Below are positions 7,758-16,664 of a stretch of 45,083 nt of DNA, piece by piece (position 1 is the first letter of the stretch; the number at the start of each line of letters is the position of its first letter). The notes beneath the pieces were generated by a model. That model saw nothing but the letters and a program-made list of their open reading frames with translations. It had not been told where the DNA came from and did no database searches. This DNA comes from JANXVV01 sp038230975 (GTDB taxonomy: Bacteria > Planctomycetota > Phycisphaerae > Tepidisphaerales > Tepidisphaeraceae). Location: the NCBI GenBank assembly GCA_038230975.1, contig JBBRMF010000008.1, positions 1 to 45,083 of the forward strand, given 5' to 3'. The position numbers and the translations under genes were made by a program.

Positions 7758-10412
7758 CTACTTTCCGGAAGGTTGGCTCGCCGTCGGCAGCGCAATAGGC
7801 AACGATGGGATCACCAGATCAGAAGCCGACGGCTTTGTCGTCGAAGCCGCCGGAGGAGTTCCTGTGTTGAAAGGTGACGGTTGGGCACCGGGCAACTTCT
7901 CCGGCGATACTAACGGGCCCGGCTGCTGACCCGAAGGCTGAGTGGTCGACTGCGTGGCGGCCTGTGTGGTTGCCGGGTGAGCCGCAGCATTCGCGATAGC
8001 CAGATCCAACAACTCATCGAGCGCCTTGGCATAGGTCACCACAATCGGATCCGTGTCATTGGCAATGGTCTGCTTGGCGATGCTCTGTTGCATTTGAAGC
8101 GAGAGTGGACCCATCGATGACAGGCCGAGGATCCGTGCGACCCAGAGAGGGTCGTTCATCAGCAACTTTACGGCCTCGGGGCGTTCATTGGATGTCGAAA
8201 GCCGGGCGATCGTCGCGCCACCCCAGGCCGCCACAGAAGGCACCGGATCGTGGGCCGCCCCCTTGAGCAGACCGATGAGTTGATTCGCGACGTTCTTGAT
8301 GTCTTGATTATCCTGCTGTTTGGAGAGAACCAATGCGGCACTGGCGGTCAAATCGATCTTGGCGATTTTCTCCGCTGGCCCACCCTGCTGCATGGAAGCG
8401 GTCAATTTGGCGATCGACGGCGCGGATAACGCGAAACCGTTGCGTTCGACGAACTTCGACGCCTGTACGACTTGGCCGGCCGGCGCCACACCCGACTGAC
8501 TCGAAGTGGAAGGATTGGTCCGCACTTTCAAGATCAATTGAAGTGCTGCAAAAGGGCTGCCGTTCATCGCCTGTGCAACGAGGCCCTGATCGACACGAAT
8601 GACCTGACTCACGGTGCTGCGAGGCTTGATGACAATCTCGTGGCCCATGCGGTCGTAGGCCGCCCCGGGGATGCTCTGCTGCAACACGCCGCGGAATTCA
8701 GCATCAAACCAGAGATCCTGATGCAAAATGCCGTCGGCACCCAGTGTGATGGGATACTCGCTGATATTTTGAATCGATACGCGAACGAGGATGGGCTCAC
8801 CGAAAGCATGCGCGAGTTTGAGGGGCTCGGCCTTCAGGACGTAAAAGTTCTGCGGCTGATCGAGAATCGCTAACCAGCCTACGGGGAACTTATTGAGCGC
8901 CTCCAGAATTGGATTGGCGACAGTGGCGATAGGTGCCAGGACGACCTTACGATCTTTCAGCGCATCGACGATTAATAGAGCGACCATTCCTACGGGATTC
9001 TGAGAGAGTAATTGATCCCCCTCGACTTTCGAGCTTTCGGAGTTCATCAATCGGGCCACGCCGAGCGCGGCAAGGACATCTTTTTCTTTCACGGCCGAAA
9101 GCTTTACGCGGGCCTGATCGTTTTCGCCCTTGACCAGAAAGCTCCACCCTTCCAGGCGAGCGATGGAAGCATTGTTCTCCGGAAGTAATTGGCGAAGCGC
9201 GGAAATCGCAGGTTTTGCGTTCGCTGGCGACTCCAGGAAATAGATCTGGACCCAGGCCATTTCGGCGAGGTTTGTAATATAACCCGAGCGGGTTTTTTCC
9301 CCGTCCGGGCCTTGTAGTTCCTTGAGCTGTTTCACGTCCGCATCAAATGAACCCCAATCAATGGACGTGGTTGAATCGACCGGGCGCGTAGTGGCGGATT
9401 TATCTCCGAGTTTTTGTCGGTACGCCTGGAGGCTGTTCAGCAGAACATTGTTCATTTGCTGAATGGTCTTGGCCGCCGACTCTTTTTGATCCGTGGCACG
9501 TTCCAGGAGTAGGCGCAGAACCAGCGTTGAGTAATCCCCTGGGATGCCAGCTACCAACTGATCGATGATTTGCTTGGCCGGCGTGAGTTGCGGTGGGCTA
9601 ATGACCATCAACTCCATCGCGTAGGCGGTCGCGTAATCGCGCGGGATGCCCATGCCATTCTTCGTGGCGAGTGTGAAACCGATCTGGAAAAACTGCAACG
9701 CCGCCTGCGAAAGCCCGACGTTCGACAATTCCTGAGCCAATCGACTGACGTACTGGATCTGATTGGGATTGCTTTTCAAAATCGCCAGCAACGTCGAGAC
9801 GCGCTCATAAGGCGTGCCATTCACCGCAAGCTGCTCGAATCGAGCCCGCAAGGCTTCCATGCTCAGTGGATTCAGCTTCAGCGACTGGTCGAGCATGTTC
9901 TTGGCCTGCGGAAGCTGCGATCGCTCGGTATAAGCCAGGTAGGCCAGGAAAGCGGTGTGGGACCGAACTTCTTCGGCCAGCCGGGTATCGTCAACCCAGT
10001 CGCGCAGATAGTCCAGGCGCTTGTCGATCGTCTCATAGGCGTTGGCGTGCAGATCCAGCAACTGGATCAGTGCAGGCTTGTCGTCGGGCTCGACGCTGAC
10101 GTAGGCATTGAGGGCTTTTAGGGCGGTTTCAGGGTCGCGCGCCTGAAGCATGGCATCGGCCCACAAGCGGGAGAAGCGGGGTTCATTGGGTTTAAGCTTG
10201 ACGGCACCTTGCAGCATCGCGCCGGCCATTTTCCAATGCGGGGCGGTGAGGTAGCGACTTGAAAGTGTCAGCCGCGCGGTATCGCATAATCGCTCCGCCA
10301 GCGCGCTGTCACCAGGGTCGTTCCCCTCACCTCTGACGGCGCTGGAGGAAACAAGCACACCGGAAATGGCTATCAGAAACACCCTGCCGAGCCGTTGCAT
10401 TGCATTGCGCAT
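7758..10412 (-). CDS. large secreted TPR-repeat protein
   Basis: 884 residues from the ATG at 10412, which has AAAGGA about 9 nt upstream and opens onto a signal peptide (MRNAMQRLGRVFLIAISGVL, then SSSAVRGEG). In-frame ATGs at 10445 and 10484 are less likely, the latter overlapping the upstream gene. Residues ~45-420 are helical TPR-type repeats (for example LKALNAYVSVEPDDKPALIQ). A middle region (~520-650) looks like a beta domain (PILVRVSIQNISEYPITLGADG). Residues ~650-820 are helical and HEAT-like (GAAHDPVPSVAAWGGATIAR). The last ~70 residues are Thr/Gln/Pro-rich and disordered. It is the last gene of a four-gene same-strand cluster, 40 nt after the small membrane protein gene. It is probably a periplasmic scaffold. 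No enzymatic motif is seen. Confidence 0.85.
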   Translation of the reverse strand: MRNAMQRLGRVFLIAISGVLVSSSAVRGEGNDPGDSALAERLCDTARLTLSSRYLTAPHWKMAGAMLQGAVKLKPNEPRFSRLWADAMLQARDPETALKALNAYVSVEPDDKPALIQLLDLHANAYETIDKRLDYLRDWVDDTRLAEEVRSHTAFLAYLAYTERSQLPQAKNMLDQSLKLNPLSMEALRARFEQLAVNGTPYERVSTLLAILKSNPNQIQYVSRLAQELSNVGLSQAALQFFQIGFTLATKNGMGIPRDYATAYAMELMVISPPQLTPAKQIIDQLVAGIPGDYSTLVLRLLLERATDQKESAAKTIQQMNNVLLNSLQAYRQKLGDKSATTRPVDSTTSIDWGSFDADVKQLKELQGPDGEKTRSGYITNLAEMAWVQIYFLESPANAKPAISALRQLLPENNASIARLEGWSFLVKGENDQARVKLSAVKEKDVLAALGVARLMNSESSKVEGDQLLSQNPVGMVALLIVDALKDRKVVLAPIATVANPILEALNKFPVGWLAILDQPQNFYVLKAEPLKLAHAFGEPILVRVSIQNISEYPITLGADGILHQDLWFDAEFRGVLQQSIPGAAYDRMGHEIVIKPRSTVSQVIRVDQGLVAQAMNGSPFAALQLILKVRTNPSTSSQSGVAPAGQVVQASKFVERNGFALSAPSIAKLTASMQQGGPAEKIAKIDLTASAALVLSKQQDNQDIKNVANQLIGLLKGAAHDPVPSVAAWGGATIARLSTSNERPEAVKLLMNDPLWVARILGLSSMGPLSLQMQQSIAKQTIANDTDPIVVTYAKALDELLDLAIANAAAHPATTQAATQSTTQPSGQQPGPLVSPEKLPGAQPSPFNTGTPPAASTTKPSASDLVIPSLPIALPTASQPSGK

Positions 10413-10452
10413 TCGAAGATTCCTTTGATTGCCCACAGTGACCATTTCGTCA

Positions 10453-10764
10453 TTATCGTCCAGCCAGCCCCAGCGCAACAGCACTGGCGAAGGAAAGCAT
10501 AAATACCATCACGGCCGATAATACGAGCAATTGGGTAAACAGATCGCGCCGCCAGAGGTTTCCGATGACAAAAACCGCCAGCACCGCCTCACCCGCGGCG
10601 ATCAAAGCCACCGCCGCACACCGAACGGACCACGCGAATACGATCCGATTGTGAGCATGAAGATAAGCGGCGGCATTCTCGTTGTTTCGCCAGGCCCAGA
10701 GCGCAATCACCAGCAAACCCAGGCCCCAGATTCCGCCAAGAATGACGATTATTTTTTGAAGCAT
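10453..10764 (-). CDS. small three-helix membrane protein
   Basis: 103 residues from the ATG at 10764 (MLQKIIVILGG), which has GGAG with 6-nt spacing; an in-frame ATG 12 nt upstream at 10776 overlaps that ribosome site. Three hydrophobic segments are clear: about residues 4-24 (KIIVILGGIWGLGLLVIALW), 45-65 (VRCAAVALIAAGEAVLAVFV) and 75-100 (LLVLSAVMVFMLSFASAVAL). Short loops carry Trp/Arg pairs. No family is recognised. It sits between the genes for a membrane TPR protein and a secreted TPR protein, 19 nt downstream of the former, so it probably belongs to the same transcription unit and complex. Confidence 0.75.
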   Translation of the reverse strand: MLQKIIVILGGIWGLGLLVIALWAWRNNENAAAYLHAHNRIVFAWSVRCAAVALIAAGEAVLAVFVIGNLWRRDLFTQLLVLSAVMVFMLSFASAVALGLAGR

Positions 10765-10783
10765 CGAATTCTCCATTCAGTGC

Positions 10784-11626
10784 TCACGACGGCGAGGTGG
10801 GCCATAGCTCCGATAAAACAGGGCGTTCTTTAATCAGTATCAGCGGATCGGCCAACAGTTCGGCCCGCGCCCGCAACCACTGGGCCCAATCGTCTCGACC
10901 GGATTTTTTTGCCGCCAACGCCAAAAATGCTTGCGCCCGCGCGCTGCTGGCTGCAGGCATGAGTTCGGTTAGCTGCACGCGTTTGTAAGCGGCACCGCGA
11001 GGCAGCATGGTTTCCCAGGCACCCAATCGCGATTCATAATCGAGTTGAATCAACAGCAAGTTGATTGCTTCACCGAGGCTCAAACGCTCATTATAGAGAT
11101 CCGCCAAAGCCAGATAAGCCCCATGGACATCATTCAGTTCAAGCAATGAATCGGCCAGCAAAAGTCGGCTTGGACGAGCGAGACCTTGAAGCGCGCCCAA
11201 TCGCTGCTTCAGAAGAATTCGGCAGAGATCGGCGGCATCCTGCCACCGTTTTTGAGTGTGACGCAGCAACGCAAGGTGGTGCAACGTCATCATTTTTGTC
11301 GCCCGAAACAACGAAAAACTGCGAAGGGCTTCTTCGATTTGTCGCTCGGCCTCTTCGAGTTGCCCGCTGGCGATCAGCGAAGTGGATTCGGCGGCCAATC
11401 GTTGGCTTTTGACACTGCGATAGCTCAACGCAAGCCAGAGCATGCCGATTGCCAACAGCAGGAAGGTTCCATCCGTAGACCGGCCGGCAGGCAGGAAATT
11501 CATAGCCATGCACCCCGCCGCTGCCGCCAGCATGACGACGCGCAGCACCGTCCCGAACGTCATGTCACGGCGAAAAATCGAGATGGCGGCGGCGGAAGAA
11601 AGCATAATTGGTCTTGAATGAGCCAT
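10784..11626 (-). CDS. membrane-anchored TPR protein
   Basis: 280 residues. Two hydrophobic helices lie at about residues 25-45 (VLRVVMLAAAAGCMAMNFL) and 52-68, followed by a helical repeat domain (~75-265) with TPR-like units such as SLIASGQLEEAERQIEEALR and KRWQDAADLCRILLKQRL. The topology suggests a short hairpin anchor with the TPR domain in one compartment. The ATG is only 3 nt beyond the TGA of the upstream gene, so translation is probably coupled. It looks like a distant tandem paralogue of that upstream gene: same anchor-plus-TPR plan and similar length. An internal ATG (MTFGTVLR) is an alternative start. The specific function is unknown. Confidence 0.8.
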   Translation of the reverse strand: MAHSRPIMLSSAAAISIFRRDMTFGTVLRVVMLAAAAGCMAMNFLPAGRSTDGTFLLLAIGMLWLALSYRSVKSQRLAAESTSLIASGQLEEAERQIEEALRSFSLFRATKMMTLHHLALLRHTQKRWQDAADLCRILLKQRLGALQGLARPSRLLLADSLLELNDVHGAYLALADLYNERLSLGEAINLLLIQLDYESRLGAWETMLPRGAAYKRVQLTELMPAASSARAQAFLALAAKKSGRDDWAQWLRARAELLADPLILIKERPVLSELWPTSPS

Positions 11627-11629
11627 GGA

Positions 11630-12529
11630 TCATTCCGCCGGTGCCGGAGCGGGCAGATACTTACCGGTCAGGGAAGCCACTTCCGTGTATTTACGACTGA
11701 TCTCCGCAATCGGAGCCAGCAGCGTGGCATTGGTATACGCCTGCCGCGCGGAATCCTCGCGATTTACCATGTCATAGGCCTTGGCAACCAGCGCCCAGGC
11801 GTCGGCGACGCGATGACCCAATTGCTTGTGAAGGAGCGGCTGCTTGCTATTGAACATTTCGATCGCTTCCCCCGGATGTCCAGTCTTCACGTCCCGATAG
11901 ATTTCAATCAACGCCAGCCCGGCGGATTCTTCGGAATTTTCCACCCGGTGCAGATCGCGGATGGCCTGATTTGCATCCACCAGATGATCCTGCTGCAGCA
12001 TCGACATCGCCCGACCCAACTGAAGCGAATATGTCGTTCCCGGGTCCAGATCGATATTGTCCAGCAAATGCTCCTGAACCAGAATCGTATCCGCATAGCG
12101 ATGGTACCGAGCAAGGACGACCGTTAGGTACACCAATCCCTGTACGCGCGCCTGTTGCGAGCGCGTCGGTTTCGAGAGCAATTCCTGGAGCATCATCGCC
12201 GCTTCAGGCCATCGGCGAAGTTGAACGAGTTCTTCGAGGGCATCGAGCCGTCGTTGTTCTTCGCGCTGGCGGCTAACCGTGATCCAGGTGAAGACCGACA
12301 TCGCCATCATCAAACCGATCATCGTTACGCCGCCCATCAATCGCACCACAGCCTGCAGCTGCGGTGACTGATTTCCGGCATAAGTGCTGATCATGACGAT
12401 GCAAAAGAATCCTGCCAGGACATACCAAAACGCGCCGGTTCGAGGCGCAGGTTGGCTGCGTTCGATCAACTCATGCGGATCGAGAAATGAAGGGTCTGGG
12501 AGTGGCGACTGCGGTGCATCCATGCGCAT
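11630..12529 (-). CDS. membrane-anchored TPR protein, first gene of the cluster
   Basis: 299 residues. A Pro-rich cytosolic-looking N-terminus (~30 aa) is followed by two membrane helices at about 33-50 (FWYVLAGFFCIVMISTYAG) and 62-85 (RLMGGVTMIGLMMAMSVFTW). A helical repeat domain (~90-290) has TPR-like motifs (RRWPEAAMMLQELLSK, then HRYADTILVQEHLLDN). It ends in a short Pro/Ala tail. The first ATG is at 12529, with a second ATG two codons later. Neither has a clear Shine-Dalgarno, which fits a promoter-proximal gene with a short leader. The following gene starts 3 nt after its stop. Binding partners and pathway cannot be deduced from sequence. Confidence 0.8.
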   Translation of the reverse strand: MRMDAPQSPLPDPSFLDPHELIERSQPAPRTGAFWYVLAGFFCIVMISTYAGNQSPQLQAVVRLMGGVTMIGLMMAMSVFTWITVSRQREEQRRLDALEELVQLRRWPEAAMMLQELLSKPTRSQQARVQGLVYLTVVLARYHRYADTILVQEHLLDNIDLDPGTTYSLQLGRAMSMLQQDHLVDANQAIRDLHRVENSEESAGLALIEIYRDVKTGHPGEAIEMFNSKQPLLHKQLGHRVADAWALVAKAYDMVNREDSARQAYTNATLLAPIAEISRKYTEVASLTGKYLPAPAPAE

Positions 12530-12572
12530 CTACTGAATTGCGTAGGCTATCCGAAAACCCGCGAAGGGGGAA

Positions 12573-12602
12573 ATGACCGTTTGCGCGCGGAGTTGATATA
12601 AT
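12573..12602 (+). promoter_or_regulatory. promoter giving a probably leaderless mRNA
   Basis: A perfect TATAAT lies at 12597-12602, with ATGACC 18 nt upstream at 12573-12578 as a fair -35. Only 7 nt separate the -10 box from the ATG at 12610, so the expected start of transcription coincides with the start codon. No Shine-Dalgarno is present, consistent with a leaderless transcript. Confidence 0.6.
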
Positions 12603-12609
12603 CGCCCGA

Positions 12610-13449
12610 ATGATTCGACTTGCATTTTCATCGAACGCCTATAAAAAAAATACCCTCACGGAATCGATCGAATCGATCGCGGGGATTGGGTACAGTGGCG
12701 CGGAAATCATGGCCGATATCCCCCATGCCTATCCACCCCACATGAATGTCGAGCAAAAACTCGCCCTCCTCAAACGGCTAGGAGAACTTTCGCTTCAGGT
12801 CAGCAATGTCAACGCATTTACGTGCTTTGCCAACGGCGATACGTACCATCCGACCTGGATCGAAGACGATGCGGCCAAGCGCGAATTCCGCATACAGCAC
12901 ACCTTGGCCAGCATCGAGATGACCGGCCATATCGGGGCTAAAACCATCAGCCTGCAACCCGGTGGCCCGCAGATCGGAACCACAATTTCCCGGAAACTGG
13001 CCGGCGAGCGATTCGCGGAAGGTTTGACCCGCTGCCTCCCCGCCGCGCGCGAGCATGATGTGATGCTGGGGATTGAACCGGAACCGGGCCTCTTCATCGA
13101 AACCGCCGCAGAATACCTGGAATTCAAGAACCAGTTTTTCAAAGATGAACCCCGCGTCAAAATGAACTGCGACTGCGGCCACCTCTTCTGCGTCGGTGAA
13201 GACCCTGCCGAGGTGATCCGCACGATGAGCGATCACATCGTTCATGTCCACGTCGAAGACATTGGCAAGAACCGCGTACATCAACACTTAACGCCCGGGA
13301 AGGGAGTGATCGATTTTCCGGGGATCTTTGCGCGCCTGAATGAGGTGGGCTATCAGGGTTGGGTCACCGTCGAGCTATATCCGTACGAGACAACTGCGGC
13401 GGGCGTTGCGAAATTGGCGTTCGAGCACCTGGCACCGATGATAGACTGA
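12610..13449 (+). CDS. sugar phosphate isomerase/epimerase family protein (TIM barrel)
   Basis: 279 residues with the xylose-isomerase-like TIM-barrel pattern. The N-terminal strand is LAFSSNAY. Likely divalent-metal ligands at strand ends are Glu156 (LGIEPEPG), Asp188 in CDCGHLFCVG, His214 in HVHVEDIG, and Glu255 in VTVELYPYE. These are the positions used by the AP-endonuclease-2/xylose-isomerase-like superfamily to bind Mn2+ or similar ions. Length is usual for the family and no signal peptide is present, so it is cytosolic. Substrate cannot be told; sugar, hydroxypyruvate or inositol-type substrates are all possible. The ATG at 12610 is supported by the TATAAT placed 7 nt upstream. It is divergent from the TPR cluster. 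Confidence 0.88.
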   Translation: MIRLAFSSNAYKKNTLTESIESIAGIGYSGAEIMADIPHAYPPHMNVEQKLALLKRLGELSLQVSNVNAFTCFANGDTYHPTWIEDDAAKREFRIQHTLASIEMTGHIGAKTISLQPGGPQIGTTISRKLAGERFAEGLTRCLPAAREHDVMLGIEPEPGLFIETAAEYLEFKNQFFKDEPRVKMNCDCGHLFCVGEDPAEVIRTMSDHIVHVHVEDIGKNRVHQHLTPGKGVIDFPGIFARLNEVGYQGWVTVELYPYETTAAGVAKLAFEHLAPMID

Positions 13450-13613
13450 CCAGACTCAAGCGAGTTCGCGGAAGATCCAAACGCAATTGAAAAATCAGTT
13501 CGCGAGTTTCGCGGCGCTTCGGATATTGATTCCGCCCTCAATGTATACTCCACAGGGATGGCAATCGTGGATCGAACGGCGATGGATTCCGTAGCGGGGG
13601 TCGGCGGTAAACA

Positions 13614-14687
13614 TCAGTCGAATAACCCCATCTGCCCGCCCTTCTGTATCGGCACACGGAAATGCTCCGTCGACGTGCGCGGCATTTTCCCAATCAACCC
13701 CGCCTTGCGGCAACCGGTGGCGAAAAGATTCGCAATCGCATCCGCAAATTCCCCTTGACCGCTCATGCGACTATTGAAATTGGGATCGTTCAACTTCCCG
13801 CCGCGAATGGATCGAATGCGATTGAGAATTTTATCCTTTCGATCCGGGAAATGATGAATCAACCATTGCTCAAATAAAGGCGCGACCGCCCCGGGAAGCC
13901 GCAACGGCGTGTAACCGGCAAAGGTCGCCCCCGCGTTTGCCACGGCTTGAAGAATCGCAGGCAATTCATGATCGGTCAGACCCGGAATCACCGGGGCCAC
14001 CAACACCCCGACCGGCACCCCCGCCTTGGCAAGCAGTTCAATCGCGGCCAAGCGCCGATTCGGGCTGCTGGTCCGGGGTTCCAGTTTGGCGGTGAGCGTA
14101 GGATCAAGCGTAGTTACCGAAATAAAGACCACGCTTGCCTGAAACTTCGCCAACTCTGCTAGCAAATCCACATCGCGTGTCACGTTGTAATTTTTGGTCA
14201 CGATTCCGATCGGGTTGCGAAAATCAAGAAACACTTCGAGGCATCGCCGCACCAAGCCTAATTTGCGCTCGATGGGTTGATACGGATCAGTCACCCCGCT
14301 GATCGAAACGACTTGAGGCTCCCACTTCGGTCGCGACAATTCCAGCCGCAATAACTCCGGGGCATTCTGCTTGACGAAGATTTTGGTTTCAAAATCGAGT
14401 CCTGCGGACAAACCAAAATATTCGTGCGTGGGTCGAGCATAACAATAAATGCAGCCATGCTCGCAACCCCGGTAAGGATTGAGGCTGGCATTAAAGCCGA
14501 TATCGGGGCTGTCGTTGGTGGCGATGACCGTGCGCGACGCATCCGAGAGAAACTGCGTCTGCGGGGACGGGCGATCTTCTTCCGGGAGGTCGAGCAATTC
14601 CAGATCCGGCGCGAATTCGATGGGTTCAAAACGGTTCGGCGGGTTGGCCGCCGCGCCGCGACCTTGGATGGGGAGAGAAACATTCAT
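13614..14687 (-). CDS. PA0069/Rv2578c-family radical SAM protein
   Basis: About 357 residues from the ATG at 14687. The frame extends to 14828, but family members begin shortly before the GRGA motif (here IQGRGAAANPPNRFEP), and a TATGAT box 10 nt upstream supports 14687; the ATG at 14702 is an alternative. The [4Fe-4S] cluster motif Cys75-x3-Cys79-x2-Cys82 is in GCEHGCIYCYARPTHEY, distantly like spore photoproduct lyase. Downstream are SGVTDPYQPIE and a typical barrel (VGVLVAPVIPGLTDHE). The C-terminus contains SIRGGKLNDPNF, also typical. Substrate and reaction of the family are not established; a DNA-related role is sometimes suggested because of its similarity to SplB. It is divergent from the VIT1-like gene. 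Confidence 0.9.
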   Translation of the reverse strand: MNVSLPIQGRGAAANPPNRFEPIEFAPDLELLDLPEEDRPSPQTQFLSDASRTVIATNDSPDIGFNASLNPYRGCEHGCIYCYARPTHEYFGLSAGLDFETKIFVKQNAPELLRLELSRPKWEPQVVSISGVTDPYQPIERKLGLVRRCLEVFLDFRNPIGIVTKNYNVTRDVDLLAELAKFQASVVFISVTTLDPTLTAKLEPRTSSPNRRLAAIELLAKAGVPVGVLVAPVIPGLTDHELPAILQAVANAGATFAGYTPLRLPGAVAPLFEQWLIHHFPDRKDKILNRIRSIRGGKLNDPNFNSRMSGQGEFADAIANLFATGCRKAGLIGKMPRTSTEHFRVPIQKGGQMGLFD

Positions 14688-14886
14688 GGCGATGGGAATC
14701 ATAGGGCATGTTTCGAACGAACGCCTGATCGCCTCGCACAGATTTGTTTGCGGTAAAACCCTTTCCCCGTTCGTAAAATTCAGGCGACAGGCATAATGTG
14801 CAATCCGTATTTCAAACCGAGCTTCCAAAGCGATTGCAGGCTAGAGCGTTTGGGAGAAAAACCGGCGAACTCCAAAGGAAACCAGC

Positions 14887-15582
14887 ATGCCACAGACTCC
14901 GCACATCGAAAAGCATTTCACCGCCGGCGATGTCGTTCGCGATATCGTGATCGGCATGTCGGATGGGTTGACAGTTCCGTTCGCGTTGGCCGCCGGATTG
15001 TCGGGGGCGGTCGCGGCGGCATCGATTGTCGTGACGGCCGGCCTGGCGGAAGTCGCCGCTGGCTCCATCGCGATGGGGCTTGGTGGGTATCTGGCGGCGC
15101 GAAGTGACGCGGAACACTACGCCAACGAACGGACCCGCGAGGAACAGGAGATTGTTTCAATTCCCAAGGCCGAGGAGGCCGAAGTCGCGGAGGTGTTCCG
15201 CGAATACGGGCTGCCGGAAGCACAGATTGATTCCATCGTATCCGCACTCAAAGACAAACCCTTGGCATGGGTGGATTTTATGATGCGCTTTGAATTGGGT
15301 CTGGAGAAGCCCGACCCGAAGCGAGCCAGAAACAGTGCGCTGACGATCGCGCTATCCTACATCGTCGGCGGGATGGTCCCGCTACTTCCGTACATGCTCA
15401 TGAGTTCTGCGCAGCGGGCACTGCTCGTTTCAGTGGGGGTCACTCTCGTGGCACTGTGTATTTTCGGCTACGTGAAAGGACGCTTCACCGGCAAGACCCC
15501 AATACGCAGCGCGGTGCAAACCACCGTCGTGGGCGGGTTGGCGGCAGGCGCAGCGTTCCTAATCGCCAGGTTAATCGCGTAG
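14887..15582 (+). CDS. VIT1/CCC1 family iron/manganese transporter
   Basis: 231 residues; AAAGGAAACCAGC precedes the ATG as a good ribosome site. The first helices carry the family signature (DIVIGMSDGLTVPFALAAGL) with the conserved Asp-Gly-Leu, then GSIAMGLGGYLAARSDAEHY. A Glu-rich cytosolic stretch follows (RTREEQEIV, then AEEAEVAEVF), which in plant VIT1 forms the metal-binding domain. Three further helices lie at ~150-230 (IALSYIVGGMVPLLPYMLM, then VSVGVTLVALCIFGYV, then VGGLAAGAAFLIARLI). Family members export Fe2+ or Mn2+ from the cytosol using a proton gradient. The gene stands alone between a divergent and a downstream same-strand gene. Which metal it carries cannot be read from sequence. 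Confidence 0.92.
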   Translation: MPQTPHIEKHFTAGDVVRDIVIGMSDGLTVPFALAAGLSGAVAAASIVVTAGLAEVAAGSIAMGLGGYLAARSDAEHYANERTREEQEIVSIPKAEEAEVAEVFREYGLPEAQIDSIVSALKDKPLAWVDFMMRFELGLEKPDPKRARNSALTIALSYIVGGMVPLLPYMLMSSAQRALLVSVGVTLVALCIFGYVKGRFTGKTPIRSAVQTTVVGGLAAGAAFLIARLIA

Positions 15583-15673
15583 GGCATCCCCGGTCGCCAA
15601 CAGAATATTGAAATCTCAAGGCTGAGCCGATTGCGGATGCGAAATTGATCGCGGGAAGCTATGATTCGCGACC

Positions 15674-16411
15674 ATGAATTCGAAACTTTCTCGATTCGCC
15701 TCGGTCCTTTCCCTGGCACTTAGTCTTCGTCTTTTCTCACCCGCTCGCGCCGAAACGCCTGCCACACGGCCTGTATATTCCAGTACGAAACCCAGCGATG
15801 ATGGCATCGGCAAGGTTTACATGGGCCGCGAGATTGCATTTGTGATGGGCCATCAGGGCATTCACTGGCTCGAGCGCCCGACCCGCGAGTTGGAAGAACA
15901 ACCCCGTAAGGCGATTGAGTTAATGGAGTTGAAAGAGACCGACGTGGTGGCCGACATCGGTGCCGGCAGCGGATACTTTAGCTTTCGCATGGCGGCCAAG
16001 GTACCGAAGGGCAAGGTGTTGGCCGTCGACATTCAGCAGGAAATGCTGGACGTGACCAACGAGTCGGCCAAGGCAAAGGGGATCAAAAACGTTGAAACCA
16101 TCCTCGGCACGATTGAAGACCCCAAGCTTCCGGCCGGGCAGGTGGATGTGGCGTTGATGGTAGATGCGTATCACGAATTCGATCATCCTCGGGAAATGAT
16201 GGAAGGGATCGCCAGAGGTCTCAAACCGGGCGGTCGAGTCGTGCTTGTGGAATATCGGGCGGAAGATCCGAGGGTGTTTATTAAGCCACATCACAAAATG
16301 ACCCTGGATCAAGCGAAGCTGGAGATGGCTGCGGTGGGTCTGGTATTTGTGAAGACCAGTGAAGAATTGCCGCAGCAGCATATGATGATTTTTGAAAAAC
16401 CGAAGAAATGA
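15674..16411 (+). CDS. exported SAM-dependent methyltransferase-like protein
   Basis: 245 residues. The signal peptide covers residues ~1-26 (ASVLSLALSLRLFSPARAE). A class I methyltransferase fold follows: motif I VVADIGAGSGYFSFRMA at 91-107, Asp-Ile-Gln of motif II (VLAVDIQQEMLD), ALMVDAYHEFD as motif IV, and LKPGGRVVLVEYRAED. All SAM-site elements look intact. Planctomycetes commonly carry such methyltransferases with a signal peptide, which is odd because SAM is cytosolic; either the segment is a membrane tether or the protein uses another ligand. A TATGAT box at 15660-15665 lies 8 nt before the ATG and suggests a nearly leaderless mRNA. The substrate is unknown. Confidence 0.85.
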   Translation: MNSKLSRFASVLSLALSLRLFSPARAETPATRPVYSSTKPSDDGIGKVYMGREIAFVMGHQGIHWLERPTRELEEQPRKAIELMELKETDVVADIGAGSGYFSFRMAAKVPKGKVLAVDIQQEMLDVTNESAKAKGIKNVETILGTIEDPKLPAGQVDVALMVDAYHEFDHPREMMEGIARGLKPGGRVVLVEYRAEDPRVFIKPHHKMTLDQAKLEMAAVGLVFVKTSEELPQQHMMIFEKPKK

Positions 16412-16440
16412 TCGGGACATCAAAAGTGCAATCGCATTGA

Positions 16441-16471
16441 TCCCCTCCCCCGGGAAGTCCAGGGGAGGGGA
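16441..16471. repeat. GC-rich hairpin after the methyltransferase gene
   Basis: TCCCCTCCCC at 16441-16450 pairs with GGGGAGGGGA at 16462-16471 across an 11-nt loop. It lies 30 nt after the methyltransferase stop. No long T-run follows, so a terminator role is only possible. A sister element with similar text is at 42475-42503. Confidence 0.6.
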
Positions 16472-16664
16472 ACATAGCCCGCAAAGGACTTCCAAGCTGG
16501 ACAGGCGGATCAAACGACATGCGAAGAAAAGTCTCTCCTGTCGCATTTTTCTGATTATCGCCCTGAAACCCGTTACTATGTTTCCAGTACTATCTGTTAG
16601 CGGTCCATGGAAAAGCGGCTCGGGGTTTTGTTTGCAGTGTTGTGAGGTGTGCTTGAGTTTACTG

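Noticed and set aside
16392..16664. N-terminal extension of the kinase-like protein
   Set aside because: It overlaps the methyltransferase gene and reads through the GC-rich hairpin; the resulting residues are not protein-like. A start at 16653 or 16665 is preferred.
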